DNA of 64,000 nt from DATBAT01 sp963824805 (GCA_963824805.1 CAWGQZ010000082.1:1-64000); one strand, 5' to 3'. Positions 35,156 to 45,115 are shown, numbered from the stretch's first letter. The notes: a model not told the origin generated them from the letters alone. Made by a program: numbers and translations.

Positions 35156-35851
35156 ATGCAGATTTTTCATCGCAGTACGAACACAATTTCGCGGGCAACT
35201 ATTTTTGGCGCCGTTTTTGTCGTCGGAGTATTGCTGTGGGTGGCGATCAATTTTCAGCGCTCGCCTTACGTCACCTACGCCGGAGTGGCCCGTCCGCAGC
35301 CCGCGCCCTTCAGCCACCAGCACCATGTGGCCGCGCTGGGAATTGATTGCCGTTACTGCCATACCTCTGTGGAAAAATCGAGCTTCGCGGGAATTCCTCC
35401 CACCAAGACCTGCATGAACTGCCATGCGCAAATCTGGACTGGTGCTCCCATGCTCGAGCCAGTACGCAACAGCTTTAAGACCGGCGAGTCGCTGGTGTGG
35501 AACCGGGTGAACGACCTGCCCGATTACGTTTATTTCGACCACAGCATTCACATTAATAAAGGTGTCGGCTGCAACACCTGCCACGGGGAAGTGGACCGCA
35601 TGCCGCTCATGTACAACCAAGCATCATTGCAGATGGAGTGGTGTCTCGATTGTCATAGAGCGCCGGAGAAAAATCTTCGGCCGCGCGAGCAGGTGTTTAA
35701 CATGAGATATCAGCAGCCCTCGAAAGACGTGCCGGTAAAGTTCGACGGCAAAGAATATGTCGACCAGTTGGCTTTGGGCCAGGATCTGGCAACGAAGTAT
35801 CGCTTGCGCAGCGAGATGGACATCACCAGTTGCTCGACGTGTCACCGGTAA
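35156..35851 (+). CDS. actA: Alternative complex III pentaheme cytochrome c subunit ActA
   Basis: This 231-residue protein has one N-terminal transmembrane anchor (about 14-32) and five periplasmic CxxCH haem sites (CRYCH, CMNCH, CNTCH, CLDCH, CSTCH). Number, spacing and position at the head of the operon match ActA of quinol:cytochrome c/electron-acceptor oxidoreductase (ACIII). It carries electrons from ActB to the monohaem subunit. It ends two bases before the actB start. Confidence 0.93.
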   Translation: MQIFHRSTNTISRATIFGAVFVVGVLLWVAINFQRSPYVTYAGVARPQPAPFSHQHHVAALGIDCRYCHTSVEKSSFAGIPPTKTCMNCHAQIWTGAPMLEPVRNSFKTGESLVWNRVNDLPDYVYFDHSIHINKGVGCNTCHGEVDRMPLMYNQASLQMEWCLDCHRAPEKNLRPREQVFNMRYQQPSKDVPVKFDGKEYVDQLALGQDLATKYRLRSEMDITSCSTCHR

Positions 35852-35853
35852 AC

Positions 35854-38800
35854 ATGAAGATCGAAGAAACAAGAAAACGCGAAGATGTTTGCCCGGGCAA
35901 GCACGAAAAGCTTGATCTCGCGACCGCGCGTGCTCGCATAGAGAAAACCAAAGGGCCGGAATTCTGGCGCAGCCTGGAAGAACTTGCGGGTAGCGACGAA
36001 TTTCGCGAGATGATGCACCGCGAATTCCCCAAGGGCGCCTCCGAGTGGGTGGACGCAGTCTCTCGCCGTGGCTTCATGAAGCTAATGGGCGCCTCGCTCG
36101 CCATGGCCGGCATGACGGCCTGTACCAAGCAGCCCCTCGAACCCATTGTTCCCTATGTGAAGCAGCCCGAGGAGTTGGTGCCCGGGCGCCCCATGTTCTA
36201 CGCCACCGCTTTCGATCTGGCAGGATATGCCAGCCCGGTCCTGGTTGAGAGCCACATGTACCGGCCGACCAAGGTCGAAGGCAATGAGCAGCATCCCGCA
36301 AGCTTGGGTGGAACGGACATCTACGCCCAAGCCTCGATTCTTGGCATGTACGACCCTGACCGTTCGCAGACCATTACTAATATGGGGGACGAGCGTACCT
36401 GGGGGTCTTTTGTATCTGCGATCCGTGGGCCGCTGAGTGTGCAGAAGGGGCTCAAGGGCGCTGGCATCCGCCTGTTGACGCAGACGGTTTCCTCGCCAAC
36501 GCTGGCCGATCAGGTCAAGGCCTTTCTGGCGGTCTATCCCGAGGCCAAGTGGCATGTCTACGAGCCCGTCAATCGCGACAACGTACTCGAAGGCGCCAGG
36601 ATGGCGTTTGGCCAGCCGGTGGAGACCCGCTACGACTTCTCAAAAGCGGACGTAATTCTTTCGTTAGACGCCGATTTTCTCTCGGCGGGATTCCCTGGGT
36701 CGATCCGCTACGCGCGAGATTACGCCCAGCGGCGCAATCCGGACAGCGGCACGATGAACCGGATGTATGTCGTCGAAAGCAATCCCAGTGCGACCGGGGC
36801 GAAGGCGGACCATCGGCTTGTCCTAAGGACGAGTGACATCGAGCGATTTGTTTCCTCCATTGCTGCCGGATCGACGGGAAACAATCCCTACCCATTGGAT
36901 AGGGAGGGAGAGGCGAAATTCTTCAAGGCAATGGCTACGGACTTGGCCGGCCATCGCGGCACCAGCATCGTCATTGTAGGAGACTACCAGCCTCCCTTTG
37001 TGCACGCCTTTGCTCACGCCTGGAACGCGCAACTCGGGAATGTCGGTACCACGGTTTTCTACACCGACCCGGTCGACGCTCATCCCGTCAATCAGGCCGA
37101 ATCGCTGAAAGATCTGGTTGCCGACATGCGTGGCGGCAAAGTCGACGTGCTGGTCATCCTCGGCGGAAATCCGGCTTACGACGCTCCCGCCGACTTCGGT
37201 TTCGCCGATTTACTCAGGAGCGGCAGCGTTCCCCTGCGCATTCATCACGGGCTATATCAGGACGAGACCGCCGAACTCTGCCACTGGCATGTGAACGCTG
37301 CCCACTATCTGGAGTCTTGGGGCGATGCGCGGGCCTACGACGGCACGGTAAGCATCGTCCAGCCGTTGATCGCTCCCCTCTATAGCGGACGCAGCGCCAT
37401 CGAATTTGTCGCCACTCTGGCAGGTGGGTCCGAGGTCAATGGCCATGAATTGGTGCAGGCTTACTGGAAGAAGCAGCACTCCGGAGCCGACTTCGATACA
37501 TTCTGGAGAAAGTCTCTGCACGATGGCTGGGTGGAGGGCACTGCGTTCGCGCCAAAGTCTCTTACCGCGAAAGCAACCGCGCCCACGGCTTCTCCTGCCT
37601 CACCCCAAGGTATCGAAATCAACTTCCGCCACGATCCCTCCATCTACGACGGACGCTTCGCCAACAACGGCTGGCTACAGGAACTGCCTAAGCCCATGAC
37701 CAAGCTCACCTGGGACAGTGCCCTTTTGGTCAGTCCGGCGACCGCCAAACAGTTGAATCTCGAGACCAAGGACCTTGCTGAGCTAGAGCTAAACGGCAAA
37801 AAGGTAAAGGCTCCGGTCTGGATCCAAGCCGGACACGCCGACAATTGCGTCACCGTCTGCCTCGGCTACGGGCGCTGGCGCGCCGGGCGTGCGGGCACCG
37901 GGGCCGGCTTCAACATGTACGAGTTGCGCTACAGCGGGACGCCATGGGTCGCGAACGGCGCGGTTATCCGCAACACCGGTGCGAAATATGTCCTGGCCTC
38001 CACCCAGGGGTACCAGACCATGGAGACCCAGGACGGCGGTGACCGTCCGCTGGTGCAGACCCGCAGCCTTGAGGAGTACCGCAAAGAGCCCAACTTCGCG
38101 ACGGAAGAGGAGCCACCGGCTGAGCTCACTCTCTACCCCGGATACGATTACAAGAAGGAACCATACGCCTGGGGCATGACCATCGACCTCAATGCCTGCG
38201 TGGGCTGCAACAACTGCATCATTGCCTGCCAGTCGGAGAACAATATTCCGATCGTGGGCAAAGAGCAGGTCAACCGCGGCCGCCATATGCACTGGCTGCG
38301 GGTCGATGCCTACTATCAAGGGGACCGCGAAAACCCGAAGGCCTACTTCCAGCCTGTCCCTTGCATGCAGTGCGAAAACGCGCCCTGCGAGCTGGTTTGC
38401 CCGGTAGGCGCAACCGTCCACAGCAGCGAAGGCTTGAACGACATGGTCTACAACCGCTGCGTGGGCACTCGCTATTGCTCGAATAACTGTCCTTATAAGG
38501 TTCGGCGCTTCAACTTCCTGCTCTTCCAGGACTGGGAAACGCCGCAGCTGAAAATGATGCGCAACCCGGACGTCACCGTGCGCAGCCGCGGCGTGATGGA
38601 AAAGTGCACCTACTGTGTGCAGCGCATCAATCACAAACGGATTGACGCCGAGCGCGAAGACCGCCTGATCGCCGACGGCGAACTGGAAACCGCCTGCCAG
38701 CAATCGTGTCCGGCTGACGCGATCGTCTTTGGCAACATCAATGATCCCAACAGCCGGGTAGCGAAGCTCAAGGCGGGAGCGCGCAATTACAGCCTGCTGG

Positions 38801-38874
38801 CGGATCTGAACACCCGGCCGCGCACCACGTACCTGGCCGAGATTCGCAATCCTAATCCTGAGCTGGAAGCATAG
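35854..38874 (+). CDS. actB: Alternative complex III iron-sulfur subunit ActB (molybdopterin-like/ferredoxin fusion)
   Basis: This protein is about 1006 residues from ATG 35854; a TTG start 24 bases earlier would overlap actA. A perfect twin-arginine motif SRRGFMK (70-76) followed by a lipobox-like GMTAC (Cys90) indicates Tat export and lipid anchoring. Residues about 90-740 resemble a molybdopterin oxidoreductase fold that in ACIII carries no cofactor. From about 780 a ferredoxin domain has four cysteine clusters (CVGCNNCIIAC, CMQCENAPCELVC, CVGTRYCSNNC, CTYC with CQQSCP), as for [3Fe-4S]/[4Fe-4S] centres. It takes electrons from quinol oxidised at ActC. Confidence 0.94.
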   Translation: MKIEETRKREDVCPGKHEKLDLATARARIEKTKGPEFWRSLEELAGSDEFREMMHREFPKGASEWVDAVSRRGFMKLMGASLAMAGMTACTKQPLEPIVPYVKQPEELVPGRPMFYATAFDLAGYASPVLVESHMYRPTKVEGNEQHPASLGGTDIYAQASILGMYDPDRSQTITNMGDERTWGSFVSAIRGPLSVQKGLKGAGIRLLTQTVSSPTLADQVKAFLAVYPEAKWHVYEPVNRDNVLEGARMAFGQPVETRYDFSKADVILSLDADFLSAGFPGSIRYARDYAQRRNPDSGTMNRMYVVESNPSATGAKADHRLVLRTSDIERFVSSIAAGSTGNNPYPLDREGEAKFFKAMATDLAGHRGTSIVIVGDYQPPFVHAFAHAWNAQLGNVGTTVFYTDPVDAHPVNQAESLKDLVADMRGGKVDVLVILGGNPAYDAPADFGFADLLRSGSVPLRIHHGLYQDETAELCHWHVNAAHYLESWGDARAYDGTVSIVQPLIAPLYSGRSAIEFVATLAGGSEVNGHELVQAYWKKQHSGADFDTFWRKSLHDGWVEGTAFAPKSLTAKATAPTASPASPQGIEINFRHDPSIYDGRFANNGWLQELPKPMTKLTWDSALLVSPATAKQLNLETKDLAELELNGKKVKAPVWIQAGHADNCVTVCLGYGRWRAGRAGTGAGFNMYELRYSGTPWVANGAVIRNTGAKYVLASTQGYQTMETQDGGDRPLVQTRSLEEYRKEPNFATEEEPPAELTLYPGYDYKKEPYAWGMTIDLNACVGCNNCIIACQSENNIPIVGKEQVNRGRHMHWLRVDAYYQGDRENPKAYFQPVPCMQCENAPCELVCPVGATVHSSEGLNDMVYNRCVGTRYCSNNCPYKVRRFNFLLFQDWETPQLKMMRNPDVTVRSRGVMEKCTYCVQRINHKRIDAEREDRLIADGELETACQQSCPADAIVFGNINDPNSRVAKLKAGARNYSLLADLNTRPRTTYLAEIRNPNPELEA

Positions 38875-38877
38875 AGC

Positions 38878-40254
38878 ATGAGCGAACCCAACAAAGTCGA
38901 GTCCGGTCTGGTTCAGGCCCCCGTCATCGAACCGGGGCACACCTTTGCCACGGTTACCGACCAGATCAGCTCGATCGTGCTCACCCGTCCGGTTTCGAAT
39001 GGTTGGGTTTTCGGTTTTGGTCTGTCATTCCTCCTGACCATGGGCATGCTTTACGCCATCGGCTACCTCTTCATAAAGGGAGTGGGCATCTGGGGCGTCA
39101 ATATTCCCGTCGGGTGGGGATTCGCCATCGTCAACTTTGTCTGGTGGATCGGTATCGGCCACGCCGGCACTTTGATCTCCGCCATCCTCTTATTGTTGCG
39201 GCAGTCGTGGCGGAACTCCATCAACCGGTTTGCCGAAGCCATGACGCTATTTGCTGTCTCCTGCGCTGGACTGTTCCCCATACTTCACCTTGGGCGTCCC
39301 TGGCTTGCCTACTGGCTGTTCCCTATTCCCAACACCATGCAGTACTGGCCCCAGTTCCGCAGTCCGCTGGTGTGGGACGTCTTTGCGGTTTCGACCTATG
39401 CGACCATCTCCGCACTGTTCTGGTTCATCGGTCTGATCCCTGACCTTGCGACCCTGCGCGATCGCACCGACAACAGGGGGCTCAAAATTGTCTACGGCAT
39501 GTTGGCCATGGGCTGGCGCGGATCCGCGCGCCATTGGGCTCGCTATGAAACTGCCTACTTGTTACTCGCCGGCCTGGCGACGCCGCTCGTGCTCTCGGTA
39601 CATACCGTAGTCAGCTTCGATTTCGCAGTCGGCATTGTTCCGGGATGGCATACCACCATCTTCCCGCCTTACTTTGTTGCCGGTGCCATCTACTCCGGCT
39701 TCGCCATGGTGCTGATGCTGGCCATTCCCATCCGCAAGTTCTACGGGTTGGAAGATTTCATTACGGAGCGTCACCTGGAAAACTCCGCCATGGTGATGCT
39801 GGCGACCGGGCTTATTGTCGGCTACGGCTACGTGATCGAAGCCTTTATGAACTGGTATGCCGGCGATCCCAACGAAGGCTTCGTTTTGTGGAACCGGCTG
39901 CATGGGCCCTACGCACTTTCTTATTACGCGCTGCTGTTCTGCAACCTTGTGCTGCCGCAGGTGCTCTGGATCCGCAAGTTCCGAGTGAAGCCGTTCTGGC
40001 TGTTCCTTATCTCGCTGGACATTCTGGTCGGCATGTGGCTGGAACGTTTCGTGATTGTGGTAGTCAGCCTGCACCGCGACTTCCTGACCTCGTCGTGGGG
40101 CATGTATTACCCGACGCGTTGGGACTGGATGACTTACATCGGCACCATCGGACTCTTCCTGTCGCTGATGTTCCTGTTTGTCCGCATTCTGCCCATGATC
40201 TCGATCTTTGAAATGCGCACCCTACTGCCTGAGGCGGAGGTGAAGAGCGAATGA
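38878..40254 (+). CDS. actC: Alternative complex III NrfD/PsrC-like membrane subunit ActC
   Basis: This 458-residue integral membrane protein has about ten helices and belongs to the NrfD/PsrC family, with WWIGIGHAGTLISAILLLLRQSWR and WYAGDPNEGF typical of ActC. It provides the quinol-binding site of ACIII and may take part in proton translocation. It starts three bases after actB and overlaps actD by four bases. Confidence 0.94.
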   Translation: MSEPNKVESGLVQAPVIEPGHTFATVTDQISSIVLTRPVSNGWVFGFGLSFLLTMGMLYAIGYLFIKGVGIWGVNIPVGWGFAIVNFVWWIGIGHAGTLISAILLLLRQSWRNSINRFAEAMTLFAVSCAGLFPILHLGRPWLAYWLFPIPNTMQYWPQFRSPLVWDVFAVSTYATISALFWFIGLIPDLATLRDRTDNRGLKIVYGMLAMGWRGSARHWARYETAYLLLAGLATPLVLSVHTVVSFDFAVGIVPGWHTTIFPPYFVAGAIYSGFAMVLMLAIPIRKFYGLEDFITERHLENSAMVMLATGLIVGYGYVIEAFMNWYAGDPNEGFVLWNRLHGPYALSYYALLFCNLVLPQVLWIRKFRVKPFWLFLISLDILVGMWLERFVIVVVSLHRDFLTSSWGMYYPTRWDWMTYIGTIGLFLSLMFLFVRILPMISIFEMRTLLPEAEVKSE

Positions 40255-40787
40255 AACGCGACATTCTTTACGGCGTGATGGCGGAGTTCAAAACCCCCAC
40301 CGAACTGGTGGAGGCGGCACGCGCCACCGAGCATGCGGGCTACAAGAAGTTTGATGCGTATAGCCCATTTCCGATTGAGGAGCTATCTGACGCGGTCGGC
40401 TTTCACAAGAACGGCGTTCCCTTGGTCGTCTTGATCGCAGGCATCATCGGCTGCCTGTCGGGTTACGCTTTGCAATACTGGATCTCGGTGATTGCCTATC
40501 CCATCAATGTGGGTGGGCGTCCGATGCATTCCTGGCCGTCGTTCGTGGTGGTTACCTTTGAGGTAACCATTTTGTTTGCGGGCGTCTCTGCAGTGCTCGG
40601 AATGTTGGCCCTGAATGGCCTGCCGATGCCCTATCACCCGGTATTCAACGTGCCCCGTTTTGCCTTGGCCAGCAAGGACCGCTTCTTTCTGATTATTTTT
40701 TATTCCGATCCCAAATTTGATCTGGCCTCTACCACCCAGTTCCTGCAGGCTATGGGGCCGCGATCGATTTCCGAGGTACCAGGCTAA
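40251..40787 (+). CDS. actD: Alternative complex III subunit ActD (DUF3341)
   Basis: This 178-residue protein has a short cytosolic N-domain (LYGVMAEFKTPTELVEAARATEHAGYKKFDAYSPFP-like, read in two parts) followed by two transmembrane helices (about 60-85 and 98-120). This is the DUF3341 layout of ActD, which packs against ActC/ActF. FNVPRFALASKDRFFL near 140 is a family mark. It has no cofactor motifs. Confidence 0.92.
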   Translation: MKRDILYGVMAEFKTPTELVEAARATEHAGYKKFDAYSPFPIEELSDAVGFHKNGVPLVVLIAGIIGCLSGYALQYWISVIAYPINVGGRPMHSWPSFVVVTFEVTILFAGVSAVLGMLALNGLPMPYHPVFNVPRFALASKDRFFLIIFYSDPKFDLASTTQFLQAMGPRSISEVPG

Positions 40788-40789
40788 GC

Positions 40790-41449
40790 ATGCGGAACCT
40801 CCGAAAATTTACGCTCGTGGCGGTGGCCGCCGTATTTGTGTTGGCCGGGTGCCGCCAGGATATGCATGACCAGCCGCGATTCAAGCCGCTTGCCAAGAGC
40901 GATTTCTATGCCGACCAGCGCTCCTCGCGAAACCCGGTGGAAGGAACGGTTGCGCGCGGCCAGCTGCATGACGATGCGTATTTTTATACCGGCAAGATCG
41001 GCGCCAATCCCGGTGACTATATGCCCTTTCCAGTCACCGCCGAAGTGATGCATCGCGGCCGTGAGCGTTACAACATCTATTGCGCGCCCTGTCACTCGCA
41101 GTTGGGGGACGGCAAAGGCATGATCGTGCAGCGTGGCTTTCAGCCTCCGCCTTCGTACCACGCCGAGCGCCTGCGCAAAGCCCCGCTGGGATACTTCTTC
41201 GACGTGATGACCAACGGTTTCGGCGCCATGCCCGACTACGCTTCGCAGATTCCGCCCCGCGACCGCTGGAGCATCGTGGCTTACATCCGCGCGCTGCAGC
41301 TGAGCCAGGATGCCACTAAGGCCGACGTGCCTTCGGGGCAAAAAATTCCGTCGCCTGAACTTGAGTTTCGCGGAGATCCGCCGTCGGGCGCAACTCAGCC
41401 GGAGCTCTATCCCAAGGCCGCTCCTGAATCGAAGGAGGAGCCGAAATGA
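40790..41449 (+). CDS. actE: Alternative complex III monohaem cytochrome c lipoprotein ActE
   Basis: This 219-residue protein has a lipoprotein signal (VLAGC, Cys21) and one class I cytochrome c domain with CAPCH (about 98-102) and the axial methionine in GFGAMPDYA. It hands electrons from ActA to the oxidase haem c. The C-terminal tail is Pro-rich. It starts two bases after actD and overlaps actF by four. Confidence 0.93.
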   Translation: MRNLRKFTLVAVAAVFVLAGCRQDMHDQPRFKPLAKSDFYADQRSSRNPVEGTVARGQLHDDAYFYTGKIGANPGDYMPFPVTAEVMHRGRERYNIYCAPCHSQLGDGKGMIVQRGFQPPPSYHAERLRKAPLGYFFDVMTNGFGAMPDYASQIPPRDRWSIVAYIRALQLSQDATKADVPSGQKIPSPELEFRGDPPSGATQPELYPKAAPESKEEPK

Positions 41450-42642
41450 CGGCGCGGATTGATGCTCTCCACTTGCAGGCTCCCGCCGTCGCCGAGCGCA
41501 TGCAGCAGCGCTCGCTGATCATCGGGCTAGTCTTCTCGGTGATCTGTGGCGCACTGGCGTTTGTTTGGAAGGACGAATTCTTCCGCGCCTATCTGCTTGC
41601 CTACATGTTCTGGCTTGGCATCAGCCTGGGCTCGCTGGCCGTTCTGATGATTACCCACGTCAGCGGCGGAAACTGGGGTCTGGTGATCCGCCGCCAGCTG
41701 GAGGCTGCTGCCGGAGTGCTGCCGCTGATGGCGGTGCTGTTCCTTCCAGTCATAGTCGGCATGAGCCGACTCTATGTCTGGACGCATCCCGAAAATTTCC
41801 CCGCGGACAAGCAGTTAGCGCGGATTGCCCATCTCTATCTCACCCCCAACGGCTTCATCCTGCGGGCGGTGATTTACTTCGCGGTCTGGATTGGGCTGAC
41901 GTTCCTGCTGACCCGCGCCTCGGTCGCGCAGGACCGTCCGTCGACTGGGATCGAGAAAACACCCTTCAAGATGATCAGCGGCCCGGGGTTAATTCTCTAC
42001 GCATTCACTATCTCCTTCGCCATCATCGATTGGGTAATGTCGCTGGACCCGCACTGGATCTCTACCATCTACGGCGCAATTTTTATCGCCGCACAATGCC
42101 TGTCAGCCCTCTGCCTGGCGGTGGTCGTAGAATCCATTTTTGCCCGTTATGACCCCATGAAGTCGTTGTTGCGGCCGAAAGAAGTGCACGACCATAGCAA
42201 ACTGATTCTGGCATTCATCATGCTTTGGGCCTACTTCAGTTTCTCGCAGCTGCTGATCATCTGGGCGGGGAACCTGCCCCACGAGATCACCTGGTTCACC
42301 CGGAGGCTCTACGGTGGCTGGCAGTTGGTGGGGATGGCGCTCTTCGTGTTCCATTTCGTGGTGCCGTTTCTTTTGTTGCTCTCCCGCCCCTTTAAGCGCC
42401 GCACCGAATCCATGATTTGGCTGGCTTCCTGGGTGCTGGTGATGCGCTACGTGGACGTGTTCTGGCACATCGAAGCAAATTTCAGCAACACGTTTCACGT
42501 TACCCTGCTCGACCTGCTGATGCCGTTCGCCATCGGTGGATTGTGGCTGTGGCTGTTCTTCCGCAACGTCAGGAAGCGCCCGCTGCTCCCCCTCTATGAC
42601 GAGCATGTTCCCGAATTGCTGGAGCCTGCCCATGAGCACTGA
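41446..42642 (+). CDS. actF: Alternative complex III membrane subunit ActF
   Basis: This 398-residue polytopic protein (about ten helices) is a second NrfD-like subunit of ACIII, homologous to ActC. Marks include FWLGISLGSLAVLMITHVSGG-type helix II (given in part), MSLDPHWISTIYGA and LIIWAGNLPHEITW. It forms the pseudo-symmetric membrane half of the complex and may hold a quinone site or proton path. Overlaps with its neighbours on both sides indicate tight translational coupling. Confidence 0.93.
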   Translation: MTARIDALHLQAPAVAERMQQRSLIIGLVFSVICGALAFVWKDEFFRAYLLAYMFWLGISLGSLAVLMITHVSGGNWGLVIRRQLEAAAGVLPLMAVLFLPVIVGMSRLYVWTHPENFPADKQLARIAHLYLTPNGFILRAVIYFAVWIGLTFLLTRASVAQDRPSTGIEKTPFKMISGPGLILYAFTISFAIIDWVMSLDPHWISTIYGAIFIAAQCLSALCLAVVVESIFARYDPMKSLLRPKEVHDHSKLILAFIMLWAYFSFSQLLIIWAGNLPHEITWFTRRLYGGWQLVGMALFVFHFVVPFLLLLSRPFKRRTESMIWLASWVLVMRYVDVFWHIEANFSNTFHVTLLDLLMPFAIGGLWLWLFFRNVRKRPLLPLYDEHVPELLEPAHEH

Positions 42643-43156
42643 CATGCACAATCGCGGACATCATGGCGAGGGCGAGTACGAACACCAGGACCTGAGCGCG
42701 GCCGCTATCTTTGGATTTCTGATTGCTCTGGTAGTGCTTGGAATTCTGATCCAGTTCGTAGTCTCCGGGACGCTGCATCTGTTCGAGAAGTACAACGCCG
42801 GGCACCAGCCGCGCCAGAACCCGCTGGTACAGCCGGATACCGAGACTCGCAAAGTAACGCCTGCGACCATCGAGAAGTTCCCCCAGCCGCGCCTCGAGGA
42901 CAGCGAGCGCCGTGAGTTGCGTGACTTCCGCGAGCATGAAATTCAGACCTTGAACAGCTATGGAGTAGATCAGTCCACCGGGGCGACCCGTATTCCGATT
43001 GAGCAGGCCATGCAGCTGATAGTCCAGCGCGGCCTGCCGACCAAGCCGCAGGCAGGAACTGCGCCGCAGTCCGTAGTGAACACGGTCAATCAGGCGGCAG
43101 CCAAGGCTGATACCAGCAATAAGACGGCGGCCAAGAAGTCGGCGGTAAAGAAATAG
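42632..43156 (+). CDS. Single-helix membrane protein of the act operon (ActG-like position)
   Basis: This is a 174-residue protein from ATG 42632, overlapping actF by 11 bases. It has a His-rich cytosolic start, one helix (about 27-50), then a periplasmic segment with LNSYGVDQSTGATRIPIEQAMQLIVQRGLP, a motif I associate with small proteins near sco and act genes. It ends in an Ala/Lys-rich tail. Position and topology fit the small ActG subunit seen in some ACIII complexes, but sequence similarity to ActG cannot be shown here. An assembly factor is the alternative. Confidence 0.75.
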   Translation: MSTDMHNRGHHGEGEYEHQDLSAAAIFGFLIALVVLGILIQFVVSGTLHLFEKYNAGHQPRQNPLVQPDTETRKVTPATIEKFPQPRLEDSERRELRDFREHEIQTLNSYGVDQSTGATRIPIEQAMQLIVQRGLPTKPQAGTAPQSVVNTVNQAAAKADTSNKTAAKKSAVKK

Positions 43157-43275
43157 GCTTGAGCCGCGAAGCGGCGAGAACGGGCCCCGAGAGGCTGAAA
43201 GAGATTTAACCCGGCTGCGCTGCTCGGGAACGCAAGGTTCCTGGGCTTCGCTCGGGAATTCAGAGCAATAGAAAA

Positions 43276-44142
43276 TTGCTGACGCTTAGCCACAAATCGT
43301 TCGTCCTTACCGCAGCTGCGATGCTGCTGACCGTCTCCGCCTGGGGACAGGGCATGACCAAGGGCGTCATGACACCCCCGTCGAACGTCCGTCCGCCCGG
43401 CCTCAAAGACGTTGGCATCGAGCAGAACCTGAACCAGCAAATTCCACCGGATCTCCCCTTCCGCGATGAAACTGGCAAGAACGTCCGTCTCGGAGACTAT
43501 TTCGGCAAGCGGCCTTTGATACTAAATCTCGTCTACTTCCAGTGCCCCATGCTCTGCGGAGAGGTTCTCAGCAGCCTCACCAGTTCCTTGCGCATACTCA
43601 AGCTCGACGTGGGCAAAGACTTTGACGTGCTCACGGTAAGCTTTAATCCGCACGAAACTCCGGAGCTTGCCGCCGCCAAGAAAGCGCCCATCATCAAGCG
43701 CTACGGCCGCACCGGTGCTGCCGATGGTTGGCACTTCCTTACCGGCCCTGAGCCGTCGATCGCCGCGGTGACCAAAGCTGCCGGCTTCCAGTACCAGTAC
43801 GACGCCAAGTCCGGACAATTCGCGCACGTCACCGCCATCATGGTGCTGACGCCGCAGGGCAAAATTGCGCAGTATTACTACGGGGTCGATTATGCTCCGA
43901 AGGATTTGCGCCTCGGGTTAGTGCAGGCATCGGACAACAAGATCGGCAACATCGTGGATCAGGTGCTTTTGTACTGCTATCACTACGATCCTACAACCGG
44001 AAAGTATGGCGCCGTCATCACGCGGATTTTGCGACTCTCCGCGCTGGCCACAATTTTGATTCTCGGAACCATGATCGCGGTGCTCTTCCGTCGCGGATCG
44101 GGACCACAAGGCAAGGAGCAGTCCGGGTCACGTTATGTTTGA
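43276..44142 (+). CDS. sco: SCO1/SenC copper chaperone for cytochrome oxidase
   Basis: This 288-residue protein has an N-terminal signal peptide and a thioredoxin-like domain with the copper ligands Cys90 and Cys94 (CPMLC) and His184 (FAHVTAI). A C-terminal transmembrane helix (about 252-272) is present, an arrangement seen in several bacterial SCO proteins. It delivers copper to the CuA site of subunit II, encoded next. Start TTG 43276 is the best available. The 119-base gap before it contains small GC hairpins only. Confidence 0.88.
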   Translation: MLTLSHKSFVLTAAAMLLTVSAWGQGMTKGVMTPPSNVRPPGLKDVGIEQNLNQQIPPDLPFRDETGKNVRLGDYFGKRPLILNLVYFQCPMLCGEVLSSLTSSLRILKLDVGKDFDVLTVSFNPHETPELAAAKKAPIIKRYGRTGAADGWHFLTGPEPSIAAVTKAAGFQYQYDAKSGQFAHVTAIMVLTPQGKIAQYYYGVDYAPKDLRLGLVQASDNKIGNIVDQVLLYCYHYDPTTGKYGAVITRILRLSALATILILGTMIAVLFRRGSGPQGKEQSGSRYV

Positions 44143-45115
44143 GAACTTTCCCCTTTGGCCCGTCCGGGCCTCGACGATGGCCGGCAACGTGGACGCGCTG
44201 TTCGTGTTCCTGCTACTGCTTTCGGCATTCATGTGCGCGGCGATCTTCTCCATGATCCTGATCTTCGCGCTCAAGTACCGTCATCGCGCGAACGTTGAGG
44301 CAGAACAGATCGAAGGCTCCACCATGCTGGAGCTGACTTGGTCGATCATCCCCGGAGGAATCTTCTTATTCATCTTTGCCTGGGGCGCTTTCATTTTCTT
44401 CCAGGAGCGTACGCCGCCACAGGGTGCATCCACGGTCTACGTCGTTGCTAAACAATGGATGTGGAAGCTGCAGCACGAAGAAGGGCACAGCGAGATTAAT
44501 GAACTGCACGTGCCGGTGGGAAAAGACGTCAAGCTGGTGATGACCTCGCAGGACGTCATTCACAGCTTTTACGTTCCCGGCATTTCGTATCAAGCAGGAC
44601 GTGTTGCCCGGCCGCTACACTATCGCATGGTTTCATGCCACTCGGCCCGGCACCTATCATCTCTTCTGTGCTGAGTACTGCGGCACCATGCATTCCGGCA
44701 TGATCGGAAACATCGTAGTGATGGAAGCGGCAAACTACGAAAACTGGTTGGCCGGAGGGCGGGCTTCCGGTTCACTGGCGTCCGCCGGACAGGATATCTT
44801 CCAGCAACTGGGCTGCGTGACCTGCCATCGGACCGATACCCAGGGCCGCGGCCCGAATCTGGTGGGAGTCTTCGGTCACCAGGTGCAGCTCGAGGACGGG
44901 CGCAATGTGCTGGCGGATGAAAACTACATCCGCGAATCGATTCTGGATCCCCCGCGAAAGTTGTAAGCGGATTTAAACCCATCATGCCGGTTTTCCAGGG
45001 GCTGGTGAGCGAAGAACAATTGAACGCGCTGGTAGCCTACGTGAAGTCGTTGAGCGCCGCTCCAGCGGGAGTCGCCGGGACACCGAGTATGGTGCCGGCA
45101 GGCTCGAAACAATAG
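44135..45115 (+). CDS. coxB: Cytochrome c oxidase subunit II with fused cytochrome c (caa3 type), frameshifted twice
   Basis: Frame 1 (44135 to about 44577) encodes two helices (21-47, 68-88) and the first CuA strand with VIHSFYVP. An extra C in CCC at 44576-44578 shifts to frame 2, which continues AFRIKQDVLPGRYT, the CuA motif CAEYCGTMHSGM and haem site CVTCH. A missing C at 44949-44953 then shifts to frame 3 (KVVSGFKPIMPVFQG to the stop at 45115), which contains the haem methionine MPVF. All functional residues survive in sequence order, so these are almost certainly sequencing indels in C runs. It accepts electrons from ACIII or cytochrome c. Confidence 0.88.

Noticed and set aside
37789..38940. 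383-codon minus-strand frame opposite actB
   Set aside because: Shadow of the ferredoxin domain of ActB; no recognisable fold or start signal.
43157..43275. Terminator between the act genes and sco
   Set aside because: Small GC hairpins (GCCGC/GCGGC at 43163-43175) occur but no U tract follows, so read-through into sco is more likely.
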